From CAIRDP01 sp037141915 (GTDB lineage: Bacteria > Bacteroidota > Bacteroidia > Bacteroidales > FEN-979): a stretch of 37,323 bases of DNA. Positions 8,939 to 16,014 of the stretch are shown here, in pieces. The translations under genes and the position numbers were made by a program. A model generated the notes under the pieces. That model was not told the DNA's origin, did no database searches, and saw only the letters and a list, made by a program, of their open reading frames with translations. Position 1 is the first letter of the stretch, and every line of letters begins with the position of its first letter. The stretch spans positions 1-37,323 of the forward strand of contig JBAXBP010000012.1 in the NCBI GenBank assembly GCA_037141915.1. Direction: 5' to 3'.

Positions 8939-9715
8939 TCAGTCATAAACTTTCACCTCAAGCCCCTCTTTCCCGGCTCTCAATGCAATTTCTTCCAGTG
9001 TGCCACGACTGATCTGCTCGAGTTCGTGTGCCGGGGTTGCCCTGGCAATGGAATACAACATGACCGATTTGGGCCTGATTTTTTTCAGGTGAGCTATCCA
9101 TTCAGTGACTTCACCATAGGTGGTATTATCGATAACCCTGCCATTGAAACTGCCCTTAAGGAACATCGTTTGTATGATGAGGTTACCATTGAACCTCATA
9201 AGACCTTCGACATACCCGGCCAGGTCAAAAGGTTCAACCGGGTTATTCAGGATATGGAATGTCTCATCGGTTCCTGCATCCAGCTTCAGGATGTTATTAT
9301 CGAGTTTTAACAGGGCATTGAACACCGAGGGGTCCTGTATACGGCTTCCGTTGCTCAGAACCGTTACTTTGGCATCTGCGGAAAACATGTCCCTCAGGCG
9401 GATGGTGTCGTCAACAATTCCGCCGAATTCGGGATGAAGCGTGGGTTCCCCGTTCCCGGCATAGGTGATGGCATCGGGAAGATAGTCGTCCACAGCCAGT
9501 TCATTGAGTTTTTGTTCCAAAAATGAGGCCACTTCCTCACGTGAGGGCATCTCAAGGCTTTCCCGGGCCTGGGGAGGTGTCCATCCGCATTCACAATAAA
9601 TACAATTAAAGGAACAGTATTTGCTGTGAAGGGGCAGCAGGTTGATCCCCAGTGAGAGTCCAAGGCGGCGGCTGCGTACAGGACCGAAAATTACATCATG
9701 GAACAGGAACGGCAT
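8939..9715 (-). CDS. Radical SAM protein (COG0731-like Fe-S oxidoreductase)
   Basis: 258 residues. Cys34, Cys38 and Cys41 form the CX3CX2C motif (CSFNCIYC) that holds the 4Fe-4S cluster which cleaves S-adenosylmethionine. The opening FGPVRSRRLGLSLGINLLP and the later TYAGNGEPTLHP and VTVLSNGS segments are typical of the COG0731 group, several members of which are linked to wyosine-type or other cofactor chemistry. There is no SPASM extension and no small peptide gene nearby, so a RiPP-maturase role is not supported. The substrate cannot be read from the sequence. The ATG at 9715 gives a good match to the usual N-terminus of the family. Confidence 0.85.
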   Translation of the reverse strand: MPFLFHDVIFGPVRSRRLGLSLGINLLPLHSKYCSFNCIYCECGWTPPQARESLEMPSREEVASFLEQKLNELAVDDYLPDAITYAGNGEPTLHPEFGGIVDDTIRLRDMFSADAKVTVLSNGSRIQDPSVFNALLKLDNNILKLDAGTDETFHILNNPVEPFDLAGYVEGLMRFNGNLIIQTMFLKGSFNGRVIDNTTYGEVTEWIAHLKKIRPKSVMLYSIARATPAHELEQISRGTLEEIALRAGKEGLEVKVYD

Positions 9716-9781
9716 AGAAAGTGGTTAGGAATTGCAAAATTCGTATTTTCTGCTGACATTACACGCAATACAGAAAATGAT

Positions 9782-9789
9782 TACTTTTA
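9782..9789 (+). promoter_or_regulatory. Possible -7 box upstream of the polyprenyl synthase
   Basis: TACTTTTA matches TAnnTTTG at seven of eight positions. No clear -33 TTG is visible. It lies on the upstream side of array C, so the transcript leader would contain that array. Confidence 0.3.
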
Positions 9790-9790
9790 T

Positions 9791-9855
9791 GGGCGCTTCG
9801 CGCCGATGCGGGATGTGGCGCTTCGCGCCGGATGCAAGATGCGGGATGCAGGATG
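9791..9855. repeat. Heptamer array C (unit GGATGCA) with two GGCGC-TTC-GCGCC hairpins
   Basis: The 13-base hairpin GGCGCTTCGCGCC (5-bp stem, 3-base loop) occurs twice, at 9792-9804 and 9817-9829. Heptamers of the form GATGCGG or GGATGCA fill the space between and after them, ending in GGATGCAAGATGCGGGATG at 9828-9846 and a final GCAGGATG. The same heptamer is found inside the sensor kinase gene (array H). The array ends 13 bases before the TTG start of the polyprenyl synthase, so it would lie in that gene's leader. Confidence 0.75.
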
Positions 9856-9868
9856 AAAAAAAAATAAT

Positions 9869-10843
9869 TTGAGCGGATTAAGCGAAATAAAGAAACCGAT
9901 AAAGGAGGAGCTTGAAAGCTTTGAGAAGAGCTTCATGGCATCTATGAAAAGCCAGGTTGCCTTGCTCGACGTGGTTACCCGGTACATCCTCAAACGGAAA
10001 GGCAAACAGATGAGGCCGATGTTCGTATTTCTTTCGGCCGGCCTCAACGGAAGTATCAATGAAAGCACGTATACCGCGGCTTCCATGATAGAATTGCTGC
10101 ATACAGCAACCCTGGTGCACGATGACGTAGTGGATGATTCAAACCTGCGCAGGGGCTTCTTTTCGATCAATGCGCTCTGGAAAAACAAGATTGCAGTGCT
10201 GGTAGGGGATTACCTGCTTTCGAAGGGACTGCTTGTCTCCCTTGAGAAAGATGAATTCCGCCTCCTGAAAATAGTTTCGAATGCCGTTCGGGAAATGAGC
10301 GAAGGCGAACTGCTGCAGATCGAAAAGGCCCGCAAACTGGATATTGAAGAAGATGTTTATTTTGAGATAATACGTAAGAAGACTGCATCGCTTATCGCTT
10401 CCTGCTGTGCTACCGGCGCTGCGAGTGCGACAGATGACACCGGGATCCAGGACAGGATGTGGCAATTCGGGGAGGTGGCAGGCATTGCTTTCCAGATCAA
10501 GGACGACCTGTTTGATTATGAACAGCATAATGATACGGGAAAACCGGGCGCGGCCGACATAAGGGAGCAAAAAATGACACTGCCTTTAATCCACCTGCTG
10601 AACCAGAGCAGCCGGGCCGAAAAACGCCACATCATCAGTACGGTAAAAAACCACCATAACGACCTGAAACGTGTTGCTGAACTGATAAGCAGGGTGGAGG
10701 TGGCCGGCGGACTGAAATATGCCCACGAAAAAATGCTTGAATACCGCTCCAAAGCACTGGAAATATTGAGTGGTTTCCCCGAAAACGATTACCGCCGTGC
10801 CATGCACGACCTGGTGATTTATACAACAGAGCGGGAGAAGTAA
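9869..10843 (+). CDS. Trans-polyprenyl diphosphate synthase (quinone side-chain type)
   Basis: 324 residues. It condenses isopentenyl diphosphate units onto an allylic primer to make the long prenyl tail of menaquinone. The first Asp-rich motif is HDDVVDDS (Asp85, 86, 89, 90) and the second is KDDLFDYE (Asp212, 213, 216). KGKQMRPMFVFLSAG, which binds the diphosphate, is at residues 44-58. No bulky aromatic residue sits four or five places before the first motif, which favours a long product; exact chain length cannot be read. TTG 9869 is chosen because the product MSGLSEIKKPIKEELESFE matches the usual N-terminus of the family, while the next ATG (9935) would remove a conserved helix. An ATG at 9853 is out of frame and stops at once. 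Confidence 0.92.
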   Translation: MSGLSEIKKPIKEELESFEKSFMASMKSQVALLDVVTRYILKRKGKQMRPMFVFLSAGLNGSINESTYTAASMIELLHTATLVHDDVVDDSNLRRGFFSINALWKNKIAVLVGDYLLSKGLLVSLEKDEFRLLKIVSNAVREMSEGELLQIEKARKLDIEEDVYFEIIRKKTASLIASCCATGAASATDDTGIQDRMWQFGEVAGIAFQIKDDLFDYEQHNDTGKPGAADIREQKMTLPLIHLLNQSSRAEKRHIISTVKNHHNDLKRVAELISRVEVAGGLKYAHEKMLEYRSKALEILSGFPENDYRRAMHDLVIYTTEREK

Positions 10844-10865
10844 GTATTGTTAAATGCGAGCGTTG

Positions 10866-11924
10866 TCAGGCTTTACGCAAGGTAAACCCGAAGGTGGTTC
10901 CAACCCCGACGGTGCTGCGTACGTTGATAGTTTGCCGGTGGGCTTCTATGATATGTTTGACAATAGCCAGGCCCAGTCCTTTTCCTTTGTTTGAGGTTTC
11001 GCGGCCCCTGGGGGTCCTGTAAAACCTCTCGAACACCCTGGGAAGGTCATCCTGGTCAATGCCGATTCCGTTATCGGTCACTTCAACCAGGATGTTCTCG
11101 TCCATATCGAAGAAACTGATCTTGGTACGGCCTCCGCTCTCAAGGCTGTAACGCAGGGAATTGTCAATAATATTGGTGAGTACCTGCCTGATCTTCTCCC
11201 TGTCGGCATGCACCAGGAAAGGTTTAACAGGCTGGTTGATTGTTACCTGTACTTCCTTGTCATGGGCTTTCATCTCAAGCATTTCAACCACTTCACGTGT
11301 CAAAGCCATGATGTCAAACCTCACTTTATTCAGGGTGAGATGCCCTGATTCAAGTTGCGCAATTTCACCGAGGTCTTCAACTATTTTAATAAGCCTTTCC
11401 ACGCTGACTTCCGTTCGCCTGAGGTATTCCTTATTAATACTGGGATCATCCAGTCCGCCTTCAATAAGAGTGGAAACATAGCCCTGTACATTGAAGAGAG
11501 GGGTTTTCAGCTCATGCGAAATATTGCCTATAAAATCTTTACGGTATTCTTCCAGCTGTTTGAGCCTTTCTATCTCCTTTTGCTTTTCAGCCCCCCAGTC
11601 AGCAACCTCTTTCTCAACATTATCAAGGGATATTTTGCCTGTATTGAATTTCTGCCTCTCCATCTTCCGGGTTTTGACACTGTAGATCACTTTGTAGATC
11701 AAACGAATCCTTGAATAGATAAACTTATCAACCGTATACCTGAAGAAAAAAAAGGTCAGGGCAAACAGCAGTACGCTGGTCGCTAAAAGCATTCCGTAAA
11801 ATGCAAACCCGGAAAACGATGCAGGATGCAGGATGGAGGATGAGAAAAGGTTCAAAATAATATACGCGGCAGTTACTGCCGAAGCATTCATGATAGCAAT
11901 TACACGGGGATCATGAAATTTCAT
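10866..11924 (-). CDS. PhoR-like membrane sensor histidine kinase
   Basis: 352 residues, 22 bases from the convergent polyprenyl synthase. It has two transmembrane helices (about residues 10-27 and 41-63) with a very short outside loop, then a linker and coiled-coil region. The HisKA domain carries the phospho-accepting His137 in GNISHELKTPL. The ATPase domain has DNSLRYS (N box), DNGIGID (G1) and GKGLGLAIVKHI (G2). Its ATG overlaps the stop of the upstream response regulator by four bases, so the two form a two-component pair. The HisKA and regulator types resemble PhoR/PhoB, but no phosphate genes are nearby, so the signal is unknown. Residues 28-36 (SSSILHPAS) in the outside loop are encoded by repeat array H. 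Confidence 0.92.
   Translation of the reverse strand: MKFHDPRVIAIMNASAVTAAYIILNLFSSSILHPASFSGFAFYGMLLATSVLLFALTFFFFRYTVDKFIYSRIRLIYKVIYSVKTRKMERQKFNTGKISLDNVEKEVADWGAEKQKEIERLKQLEEYRKDFIGNISHELKTPLFNVQGYVSTLIEGGLDDPSINKEYLRRTEVSVERLIKIVEDLGEIAQLESGHLTLNKVRFDIMALTREVVEMLEMKAHDKEVQVTINQPVKPFLVHADREKIRQVLTNIIDNSLRYSLESGGRTKISFFDMDENILVEVTDNGIGIDQDDLPRVFERFYRTPRGRETSNKGKGLGLAIVKHIIEAHRQTINVRSTVGVGTTFGFTLRKA
11818..11844. repeat. Heptamer array H inside the sensor kinase gene (unit GATGCAG)
   Basis: GATGCAG, GATGCAG, GATGGAG and GATGAG follow one another at 11818-11844. On the minus strand they encode residues about 27-36 of the histidine kinase, in the short loop between its two membrane helices. 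The unit is the same as in array C, about 2 kb away. Only one orientation is present. The reading frame is kept. Confidence 0.7.
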
Positions 11925-12607
11925 TCTTCTTCATATTTGTAACCGACTCCTTTGATGGTCCTGATGCGGTCAGTCCCGACTTTCTCCCTGATCCGCCGTA
12001 TATGCACATCGATAGTGCGGTCGCCTACAATGACATCCTCACCCCAGATCCTGGTAAAAATCTCCTCCCGTGTAAAGACCTTATTCGGCCTTGAAACCAG
12101 CAACTGCAGAATCTCAAACTCTTTACGGGCCAGGATGATCTCCCTCCCGTCCTTGACCACCAGGTAACGGTCCTGGTCGACCAGGAATTCGCTGGTTACG
12201 ATCTTTCCCGATAACTCCGGAATTGACCTGAACCTTCTCAGCAGGGCCTGGATCCGGCTCACCAGGACTTTGGGTTTAATGGGTTTTGTGATATAATCGT
12301 CGGCCCCTGCTTCAAAACCAGCGATCTGTGAATAATCTTCACCCCTGGCCGTAAGGAATATGATCAGGGCATTCTGCATCCCAGGCATCAAACGGAGCTG
12401 GTTGCAGGTTTCTATCCCGTCAAGTCCGGGCATCATGATATCGAGGATCACCAGGTGGGGTTTGTGAATTGCGGCAAGGTCAATTGCCTTCTGCCCGTTC
12501 CTGGCTTTCAGGATCTGAAATCCCTCCCTGGCAAGGTTATAACCGAGAAATTCAAGAATATCGGCTTCGTCATCGACCAGTAAAATTATCGTATCTTTAT
12601 TTTCCAT
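11921..12607 (-). CDS. PhoB/OmpR-family response regulator
   Basis: 228 residues from ATG 12607. The receiver domain has the acidic pair Asp12-Asp13 (LLVDDEAD), the phosphorylated Asp56 in LVILDIMMPG, the Thr of FLTARG and the Lys of ITKPIKP. A winged-helix DNA-binding domain fills the C-terminal half, with FEILQLLVSRPNKVFTREEI, VGDRTIDVHIRRIREK and the final IRTIKGVGYKYE, the classic OmpR/PhoB end. A longer open frame begins at TTG 12631, but that codon lies in the -7 box; the ATG has a purine-rich AAGGAAA upstream. It is the first gene of the pair and is followed by its kinase with a four-base overlap. Confidence 0.94.
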   Translation of the reverse strand: MENKDTIILLVDDEADILEFLGYNLAREGFQILKARNGQKAIDLAAIHKPHLVILDIMMPGLDGIETCNQLRLMPGMQNALIIFLTARGEDYSQIAGFEAGADDYITKPIKPKVLVSRIQALLRRFRSIPELSGKIVTSEFLVDQDRYLVVKDGREIILARKEFEILQLLVSRPNKVFTREEIFTRIWGEDVIVGDRTIDVHIRRIREKVGTDRIRTIKGVGYKYEEE

Positions 12608-12628
12608 AAAGGAATTTCCTTGATCCAA

Positions 12629-12636
12629 CAAATTTA
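12629..12636 (-). promoter_or_regulatory. -7 box of the two-component operon
   Basis: On the minus strand the sequence is TAAATTTG, an exact match to TAnnTTTG, 22 bases before ATG 12607. Transcription would begin near 12624. No convincing -33 TTG was found at the expected distance. Confidence 0.5.
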
Positions 12637-12673
12637 GAAAATTCGCGTTACATCAGGGTTAAACAATAGCATC

Positions 12674-13303
12674 ATGCGCATAATTACAGTTTGTTTGTTG
12701 TTTTTTTTACCGCTGATGGGTTTTTCCCAGAGATTCAATGGCGGTATTTTGGCAGGAGGGAATGTAAGCCAGGTCGACGGTGATGACCTGGAAGGATACC
12801 ATAAAGTTGGTTTCCAGGCGGGAGCATTTGTAAATCTCAGGGTATCAAAGCACTCTTCCTTCCAGATGGAGATGGAATATTTCCAGAAAGGCAGCCGCAA
12901 GGCCTCGAATCCCGACAGCGGTTCGGGAGACCCTTCCTATCTGTTTAGGTACCATTACCTTGAGATACCTGTATTATACCAGTATACTTTTGCAAAACGA
13001 GTACAGGCTGAAATTGGCCCCGCAGTCGATGTGTACCTGGGTTCACTGGAAGAAAGCAATGGACAGGTCTCTTCAAGCACTGTCCCGTTCCGGCCGGTAA
13101 CTTTGACGGGGATACTGGGAATAGCCTGTTATATTACTCCTCACCTGAAAGCCGGTTTCCGTTTCAATTATTCCCTGTTATCCATACGACAGCCAACCGA
13201 CACCCCGCCATCCTCATACAGGTACATACTCTTTGAGAAGGGGCAATACAATAATGTCTTATCTTTGACCCTCTCATGGGACTTCAGGAAATTTGAATAC
13301 TAA
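12674..13303 (+). CDS. PorT-family outer-membrane beta-barrel protein
   Basis: 209 residues. The signal peptide IITVCLLFFLPLMGFSQ is followed by FNGGILAGGNVSQVDGDD ... GYHKVGFQAGAFVNLRV, the usual opening of the Bacteroidota small-barrel family (outer-membrane protein beta-barrel, PorT-like). Later strands include FQMEMEYFQKGS, YHYLEIPVLYQYTF and a closing strand ending in an aromatic residue (FRKFEY), as for proteins folded by the BAM complex. The 189-residue mature size fits an eight- to ten-strand barrel. The protein is too general for a defined role; PorT itself is a T9SS component, but most members of this group are not. It overlaps the start of the next gene by 11 bases. Confidence 0.85.
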   Translation: MRIITVCLLFFLPLMGFSQRFNGGILAGGNVSQVDGDDLEGYHKVGFQAGAFVNLRVSKHSSFQMEMEYFQKGSRKASNPDSGSGDPSYLFRYHYLEIPVLYQYTFAKRVQAEIGPAVDVYLGSLEESNGQVSSSTVPFRPVTLTGILGIACYITPHLKAGFRFNYSLLSIRQPTDTPPSSYRYILFEKGQYNNVLSLTLSWDFRKFEY

Positions 13304-13859
13304 AATCATCATAGGGATTACAGGGGCCTCCGGCTCGATTTACGGCAAGCTGCTGCTCGAAAAGCTGGTTGGCCTGAGTGGGCAGCTGAAAGATGTTTCG
13401 GTGGTTTTTTCAAATAATGCAAGGGCGGTATGGGAATATGAACTCGGCTCCATTGATGTGGCATCCATCCCCTTTACGATCTATAAACCTGATGATTTTT
13501 TTGCACCCATGGCCTCGGGTTCCGCCGGTTACACCGCCATGATCATCTGTCCCTGCTCCATGGGAACCCTCGGCCGTATTGCCTCAGGCATTTCCGACGA
13601 CCTGATATCGCGTGCGGCTGATGTAATCCTTAAGGAAAAACGAAGGCTTGTCCTCGTTCCCCGTGAGGCTCCCTACAACCTCATCCATCTGAACAATATG
13701 AAACTGCTTGCCGAAGCAGGTGCGGTGATCTGTCCGGCTTCACCTTCCTTTTATTCCAAACCCTCCACTATCAATGAAGTAGTGATGACGGTTGTTGACC
13801 GGGCTCTTGCGCTTGCAGGACTCAAAGTGGAAGGATTTCACTGGGGGGCGAAAGCGTAA
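13293..13859 (+). CDS. ubiX: UbiX-family flavin prenyltransferase
   Basis: 188 residues. It joins a dimethylallyl group to FMN to make prenylated FMN, the cofactor of UbiD-type decarboxylases. Seen: IIIGITGASGSIYGKLLLE (FMN site), VFSNNARAVWEYE, PMASGSAGYTAMIICPCSMG, IASGISDDLISRAADV, and the strongly conserved VLVPREAPYNLIHLNNM. The start is TTG 13293, inside the last codons of the barrel gene; the frame then reads MNTKIIIGITG, which matches the family exactly, and AGGAAA sits just upstream. No ATG is available before the first conserved motif. No UbiD gene is in the window, so the partner is elsewhere. The overlap suggests translational coupling to the barrel gene, though the two have no obvious link. 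Confidence 0.93.
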   Translation: MNTKIIIGITGASGSIYGKLLLEKLVGLSGQLKDVSVVFSNNARAVWEYELGSIDVASIPFTIYKPDDFFAPMASGSAGYTAMIICPCSMGTLGRIASGISDDLISRAADVILKEKRRLVLVPREAPYNLIHLNNMKLLAEAGAVICPASPSFYSKPSTINEVVMTVVDRALALAGLKVEGFHWGAKA

Positions 13860-13948
13860 TGAATAATCGAATAATAGAATAACGAATAACGAATTTTGAA
13901 TTAAATTCTGAATTCAGAATTCGAGTATTCGATTATTCGATTATTCAA
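13860..13948. repeat. Inverted heptamer array D (unit ACGAATA) between ubiX and queG
   Basis: The array fills the complete gap between the stop codons of two convergent genes. Forward units TGAATAA, TCGAATA, ATAGAAT, AACGAAT and AACGAAT (13860-13894) pass through a palindromic centre made of GAATTC-like units. They turn into inverted units such as AGTATTCGATTATTCGATTATTC (given here by its positions, 13925-13946). The arms are complementary and can form a long AT-rich stem, so it could end transcription from both sides. Array E next to the other end of queG uses the same unit. Confidence 0.85.
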
Positions 13949-14869
13949 CTACCCCCCTTCCCCCTCCACGGCAAAACCAATATTCCTCATCAGCCTCTCA
14001 TACCCGCTTTCCTCAACGGATGTCCCGGCAAACAGCTCATCGAACCTCTCCCTGCTGAGATTGATCCAGTCTTTTTTTCGCATGTTTGCCAGCCCGGGAT
14101 GGGCGTGAAAATGGGTATCAGGTGTTGGTTTTGCAAAACGGTTGTACGGACAGGCATCCTGGCAGATATCACATCCGTAGATCCTTTTTTTAAGGTTTTT
14201 CCTTACATCTTCGGGCATTGGGGCGTTTTTTACATTGGTGCAATAGGTTATACACCTGCGGATGTCGAGCTGGTAAGGCCGGTCGATAGCCCCCGTAGGG
14301 CATGCCTCCATGCATTTTGAACAGGATCTGCAATGATCGGTTTCACTAGGGTCGGGCTCCAGTTCCAGGGTGGTAAGAATGATCCCGATATAAAAGTAGG
14401 AGCCTCCTGAGCGATTGATGATGATGGTATGTTTGCCCTGCCATCCTATACCGCATCTCTGGGCCCAGGCTTTCTCCAGAACCGGCCCCGAATCGACATA
14501 GCTCTTCGAATGTATATTCTCTCCGAGGCCTGTTATCATTTCGAGAAGGGGTTCCATTTTTCTTTTTATATACGGCGGATAGCGTTTCCCCGGGGCATAT
14601 TTTGAAAGAATGAAATTATCTTCTTCTTGCAGCAAAACCGGGGGATAATAATTCACAAGGACGGCGATGACTGTTTTCACGCCGGTTAACAGCAATTCAG
14701 GATTTAGCCTCTCGGGGGCATAACGCTGAAGATACGCCATGGTGGCCTGCCTCTCTTCTTCCAGGAAATGCTGGTAAAAATCGCGCAAGCTGTCAAGCGG
14801 CCCGGCTGCTGCAAACCCGCAAGCCGAAAACCCCAGCTCCAGCGCCCTGCTGCGAACCTCCTCCTTCAA
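13949..14869 (-). CDS. queG: Epoxyqueuosine reductase
   Basis: 306 residues. It carries out the last step of queuosine synthesis, reducing epoxyqueuosine in tRNA with a cobalamin cofactor. The N-terminal domain contains SYVDSGPVLEKAWA with the probable proton-donating Asp126. Two 4Fe-4S clusters are held by Cys180, 183, 186, 190 (CRSCSKCMEACPTGAI) and Cys233, 236, 240 (CDICQDACPYN), with Cys206 or Cys210 likely to complete the set. The frame opens after a TGA only two codons upstream, leaving TTG 14869 as the sole usual start; that codon belongs to array E. The N-terminus is a few residues shorter than normal for the family. The protein also uses B12, as does the reductase at the left edge. 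Confidence 0.93.
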   Translation of the reverse strand: MKEEVRSRALELGFSACGFAAAGPLDSLRDFYQHFLEEERQATMAYLQRYAPERLNPELLLTGVKTVIAVLVNYYPPVLLQEEDNFILSKYAPGKRYPPYIKRKMEPLLEMITGLGENIHSKSYVDSGPVLEKAWAQRCGIGWQGKHTIIINRSGGSYFYIGIILTTLELEPDPSETDHCRSCSKCMEACPTGAIDRPYQLDIRRCITYCTNVKNAPMPEDVRKNLKKRIYGCDICQDACPYNRFAKPTPDTHFHAHPGLANMRKKDWINLSRERFDELFAGTSVEESGYERLMRNIGFAVEGEGG

Positions 14870-14908
14870 AATTCAAAATTCGTTATTCGTTATTCAATTA
14901 TTCATTTT
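14867..14908. repeat. Heptamer array E (unit ATTCAAA/ATTCGTT) at the start of queG
   Basis: Six 7-base steps run from 14867 (CAAAATT, CAAAATT, CGTTATT, CGTTATT, CAATTAT, TCATTTT). They fill the whole gap between queG and ruvB, both on the minus strand, and the first contains the only available start codon of queG. Only one orientation is present. The unit equals one arm of array D. Confidence 0.75.
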
Positions 14909-15931
14909 TCAGAAAAGCCTGTCCTGCCCCCCTGACTTAAGTTTCCCCAGGTGTTTATATGCCAGCTCCGTCGCTTCCCGCCCCCGGGGTGTCCTCATGA
15001 TATACCCTTCCTGGATCAGGAATGGCTCATAAACTTCTTCAATGGTCCCTGAATCTTCAGAAACCGCCGTTGCGATGGTGGTAAGTCCTACAGGGCCTCC
15101 CCTGAACTTGTCAATAATTGTCGAGAGTATCTTGTTGTCCATCTCGTCAAGCCCGTGCTTGTCAACGTTCAATGCCTTTAATGCATACTGGCTGATCGCG
15201 AGATCTATCTTGCCGTCGCCTTTGATCTGCGCAAAATCCCGGACCCGGCGAAGAAGGAGGTTGGCAATTCTGGGCGTCCCCCTGCTGCGGCGCGCAATTT
15301 CAACCGAGGCCGCATCGTCAATGGGAACTTTGAGTATCTCGGCCGAACGTTTTACAATATGATCCAGGGTGTCGGAATGGTAGTAGGAAAGTCTTGAATG
15401 AATGCCGAACCTTGAACGCATTGGTGCAGAAAGCAAGCCCGAGCGTGTTGTGGCGCCTATCAGCGTGAACGGGTTCAGGTTGATCTGTACCGAACGTGCG
15501 TTGGGACCTGTTTCGATCAGAATGTCAATCTTAAAATCCTCCATAGCCGAATACAGGTATTCTTCCACCAGATGCGAAAGCCGGTGGATCTCATCAATGA
15601 AAAGTACGTCGTGCGTCTCCAGGTTCGTAAGAAGCCCGGCAAGGTCCCCGGGTTTGTCAATGACAGGTCCTGAAGTTACTTTTATGTTGACGCCCAGTTC
15701 GTTGGCAATGATATATGCAAGCGTGGTCTTCCCAAGGCCGGGAGGGCCGTGAAGTAAAACATGGTCAAGGGCCTCGTTCCTTTGTTTTGCCGCTTTAACA
15801 AATACTTTCAGGTTCTCTACAATAGCGTCCTGCCCCGCAAATTCGAAAAAGCCCGAAGGGCGCAATACCGATTCTATTTCCTTCTCTATCGGGCTGAGAC
15901 TTTGTCCGCTGGCATCAAGATTATCGTTCAT
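14909..15931 (-). CDS. ruvB: Holliday junction branch-migration ATPase RuvB
   Basis: 340 residues from ATG 15931. It is the AAA+ motor that, with RuvA, drives branch migration of Holliday junctions in recombination and repair. Seen in order: RPSGFFEFAGQ, Walker A GPPGLGKTT, Walker B LFIDEIHRLS, the RuvB hairpin region, GATTRSGLLSAPMRSRFG (sensor 1 and arginine finger), RSRGTPRIANLLLRRVRDFA (sensor 2) and the C-terminal winged helix with EPFLIQEGYIMRTPRGRE. Length is normal. A GTG at 15937 would add two residues, but it lies in the probable -7 box. The gene is divergent from the universal stress protein gene. Confidence 0.96.
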   Translation of the reverse strand: MNDNLDASGQSLSPIEKEIESVLRPSGFFEFAGQDAIVENLKVFVKAAKQRNEALDHVLLHGPPGLGKTTLAYIIANELGVNIKVTSGPVIDKPGDLAGLLTNLETHDVLFIDEIHRLSHLVEEYLYSAMEDFKIDILIETGPNARSVQINLNPFTLIGATTRSGLLSAPMRSRFGIHSRLSYYHSDTLDHIVKRSAEILKVPIDDAASVEIARRSRGTPRIANLLLRRVRDFAQIKGDGKIDLAISQYALKALNVDKHGLDEMDNKILSTIIDKFRGGPVGLTTIATAVSEDSGTIEEVYEPFLIQEGYIMRTPRGREATELAYKHLGKLKSGGQDRLF

Positions 15932-15936
15932 CCACA

Positions 15937-15944
15937 CAAAAGTA
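15937..15944 (-). promoter_or_regulatory. -7 box of ruvB
   Basis: The minus strand reads TACTTTTG, an exact match to TAnnTTTG. It ends only six bases before ATG 15931, so transcription would begin at or next to the start codon and the message may have almost no leader. No -33 TTG was seen. Confidence 0.4.
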
Positions 15945-15980
15945 AAAAAAACAGTACTCTGAATTCAGGAATATTTTTAT

Positions 15981-15988
15981 TACTTTTA
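15981..15988 (+). promoter_or_regulatory. Possible -7 box of the USP-SPOR-USP cluster
   Basis: TACTTTTA matches TAnnTTTG at seven of eight positions, 26 bases before ATG 16015. No -33 TTG is visible at the expected distance. Confidence 0.35.
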
Positions 15989-16014
15989 CCTAATTAATCC
16001 CTAATTCTTCTGCC

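Noticed and set aside
8939..9715. The radical SAM gene and the neighbouring small repeat protein as a RiPP maturase with its precursor
   Set aside because: The radical SAM protein lacks a SPASM or RRE region, and the small protein is a helical repeat protein with no leader/core structure.
10866..12607. The two-component pair named firmly as phoR/phoB
   Set aside because: The domains fit, but no phosphate transport or PhoU gene is nearby, so the signal is left open.
12608..12631. TTG 12631 as the start of the response regulator
   Set aside because: It overlaps the -7 box; the added residues do not belong to the receiver domain, which begins properly from ATG 12607.
13293..13859. ubiX as part of a UbiX/UbiD decarboxylase operon
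   Set aside because: No UbiD-like gene is in the window; the neighbours are a barrel protein and queG.
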